Part shown: positions 13,417-13,998 of the stretch, one piece after another
Numbering within the stretch: the first letter of the stretch is position 1
How the letters are laid out: each line of letters begins with the position of its first letter
Source: DATDRQ01 sp035291645
GTDB taxonomy: Bacteria; Chloroflexota; Anaerolineae; Anaerolineales; UBA4823
Direction of reading: 5' to 3'
DNA: 13,998 bases
Assembly: GCA_035291645.1 (NCBI GenBank)
Contig: DATDRQ010000314.1
Coordinates: 1-13,998, forward strand
The notes under the pieces: generated by a model
Told to the model about the DNA's origin: nothing
Databases searched by the model: none
What the model saw: only the letters and a program-made list of their open reading frames with translations
Made by a program: the position numbers and the translations under genes

Positions 13417-13998
13417 ATGTTATTACCTGCTCACATCCAAGATTTAATCAACGCACTGGCGCGCCTGCCAGGCATCGGTCCGAAGACGGCTTCCCGGCTG
13501 GCATTCTTCCTTCTCAATGCGCCCGAGGAGCTCTCCGAAGATCTGGCGGGAGCCCTGCAGGCCCTGAAATCCAACACTGCTTACTGCCAGACTTGCTACA
13601 ACATCACCACCGCCGGGCGGACGGAATGCGAGGTGTGCGCCAACCCGGATCGCGACCCGGCGGTGATCTGCGTGGTGGAAGAGCCGCTGGACGTGCTGGC
13701 AATCGAGCGCACGGATGGCTTCCAGGGACGATACCACGTGCTGCACGGCGCCCTCTCGCCCATCGAGGGAATTGGCCCGGATGACCTGCGCATCCGTGAG
13801 CTAATCGGGCGGGTACGCCCGGGGGGTGTGCGGGAAGTGATCGTGGCGACCAATCCAAGCATGGAGGGGGATGCCACTGCCATGTACCTGCAGCAACAGC
13901 TGCGGGCGCTCCCGGTGCGGGTGACCCGCCTGGCGCGCGGCCTGCCGGTCGGCGGCGACCTGGAATACGCCGACCAGCACACCCTGCTGCGAGCGCTG
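13417..13998 (+). CDS. recR: Recombination mediator protein RecR (3' end cut by the window)
   Basis: The frame from ATG 13417 is open to the last base, giving 194 residues; RecR is usually near 200, so only the last few are missing. Domains in order: helix-hairpin-helix (about 8-30, LARLPGIGPKTASRLAFFL), a Cys4 zinc finger (C57, C60, C71, C74), and a Toprim domain (about 82-175) with VVEEPLDVLAIE and NPSMEGDATAMYL, followed by the C-terminal GLPVGGDLEYADQHTL segment. RecR acts with RecO (and RecF) to load RecA on gapped single-stranded DNA. Its start follows the ybaB stop by one base. The AGG just before the ATG is weak, so translation probably relies on coupling. Confidence 0.96.
   Translation, partial: MLLPAHIQDLINALARLPGIGPKTASRLAFFLLNAPEELSEDLAGALQALKSNTAYCQTCYNITTAGRTECEVCANPDRDPAVICVVEEPLDVLAIERTDGFQGRYHVLHGALSPIEGIGPDDLRIRELIGRVRPGGVREVIVATNPSMEGDATAMYLQQQLRALPVRVTRLARGLPVGGDLEYADQHTLLRAL

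Overview
The window looks like chromosomal DNA of a GC-rich, non-proteobacterial bacterium, most likely a member of the Chloroflexota near Anaerolineae. I infer this from three things: the dnaX-ybaB-recR replication/repair cluster, a short DnaE-type polymerase, and membrane or secreted proteins with Thr/Pro/Glu-rich linkers, a LysM domain and a lamin-tail-like domain. No 16S rRNA or other decisive marker is present, so the placement is tentative. There is no rRNA, tRNA, CRISPR array or intact insertion sequence. Most of the window is ordinary housekeeping DNA with some accessory genes, and I see no multigene defence or biosynthetic system.

Layout, left to right. (1) 1-202: the 3' end of a class III adenylate/guanylate cyclase. 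(2) 187-3005, minus strand: a run in the order M24/creatinase-like protein, zinc-dependent medium-chain dehydrogenase, VapB antitoxin, VapC toxin. The first two look like a small metabolic operon. The toxin-antitoxin pair sits behind them with its own AT-rich promoter/operator, and its 3' end overlaps the cyclase gene. (3) 3229-6306, plus strand: a 1025-aa DNA polymerase III alpha subunit of the short type with a degenerate PHP domain. (4) 6324-6414: a 91-bp imperfect inverted repeat of 10-bp-phased CGCTGAT heptamers, between convergent genes. (5) 6430-7280, minus strand: a serine esterase, preceded by the 3' remnant of an unidentified gene. (6) 7386-9202, plus strand: GNAT acetyltransferase, DinB-like metalloprotein and a lipoprotein carrying a perfect 42-bp palindrome in its linker. 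(7) 9410-9886, minus strand: a YacP-like NYN ribonuclease, divergent from (8) 10062-11383, plus strand: a membrane LysM/lamin-tail protein and a DUF1992 protein. (9) 11434-13998, plus strand: dnaX, ybaB and recR (recR cut by the window edge).

How the genes work together: dnaX-ybaB-recR is the classic arrangement linking the clamp loader, a nucleoid-associated protein and RecFOR recombination repair. The DnaE-like polymerase elsewhere in the window carries a likely sliding-clamp-binding peptide. The M24-like protein and the dehydrogenase are closely spaced and probably co-expressed, but their substrate cannot be read from sequence. The divergent pair NYN nuclease/LysM protein shares a compact control region in which a 16-bp palindrome exactly fills the -35/-10 spacer of the leftward promoter.
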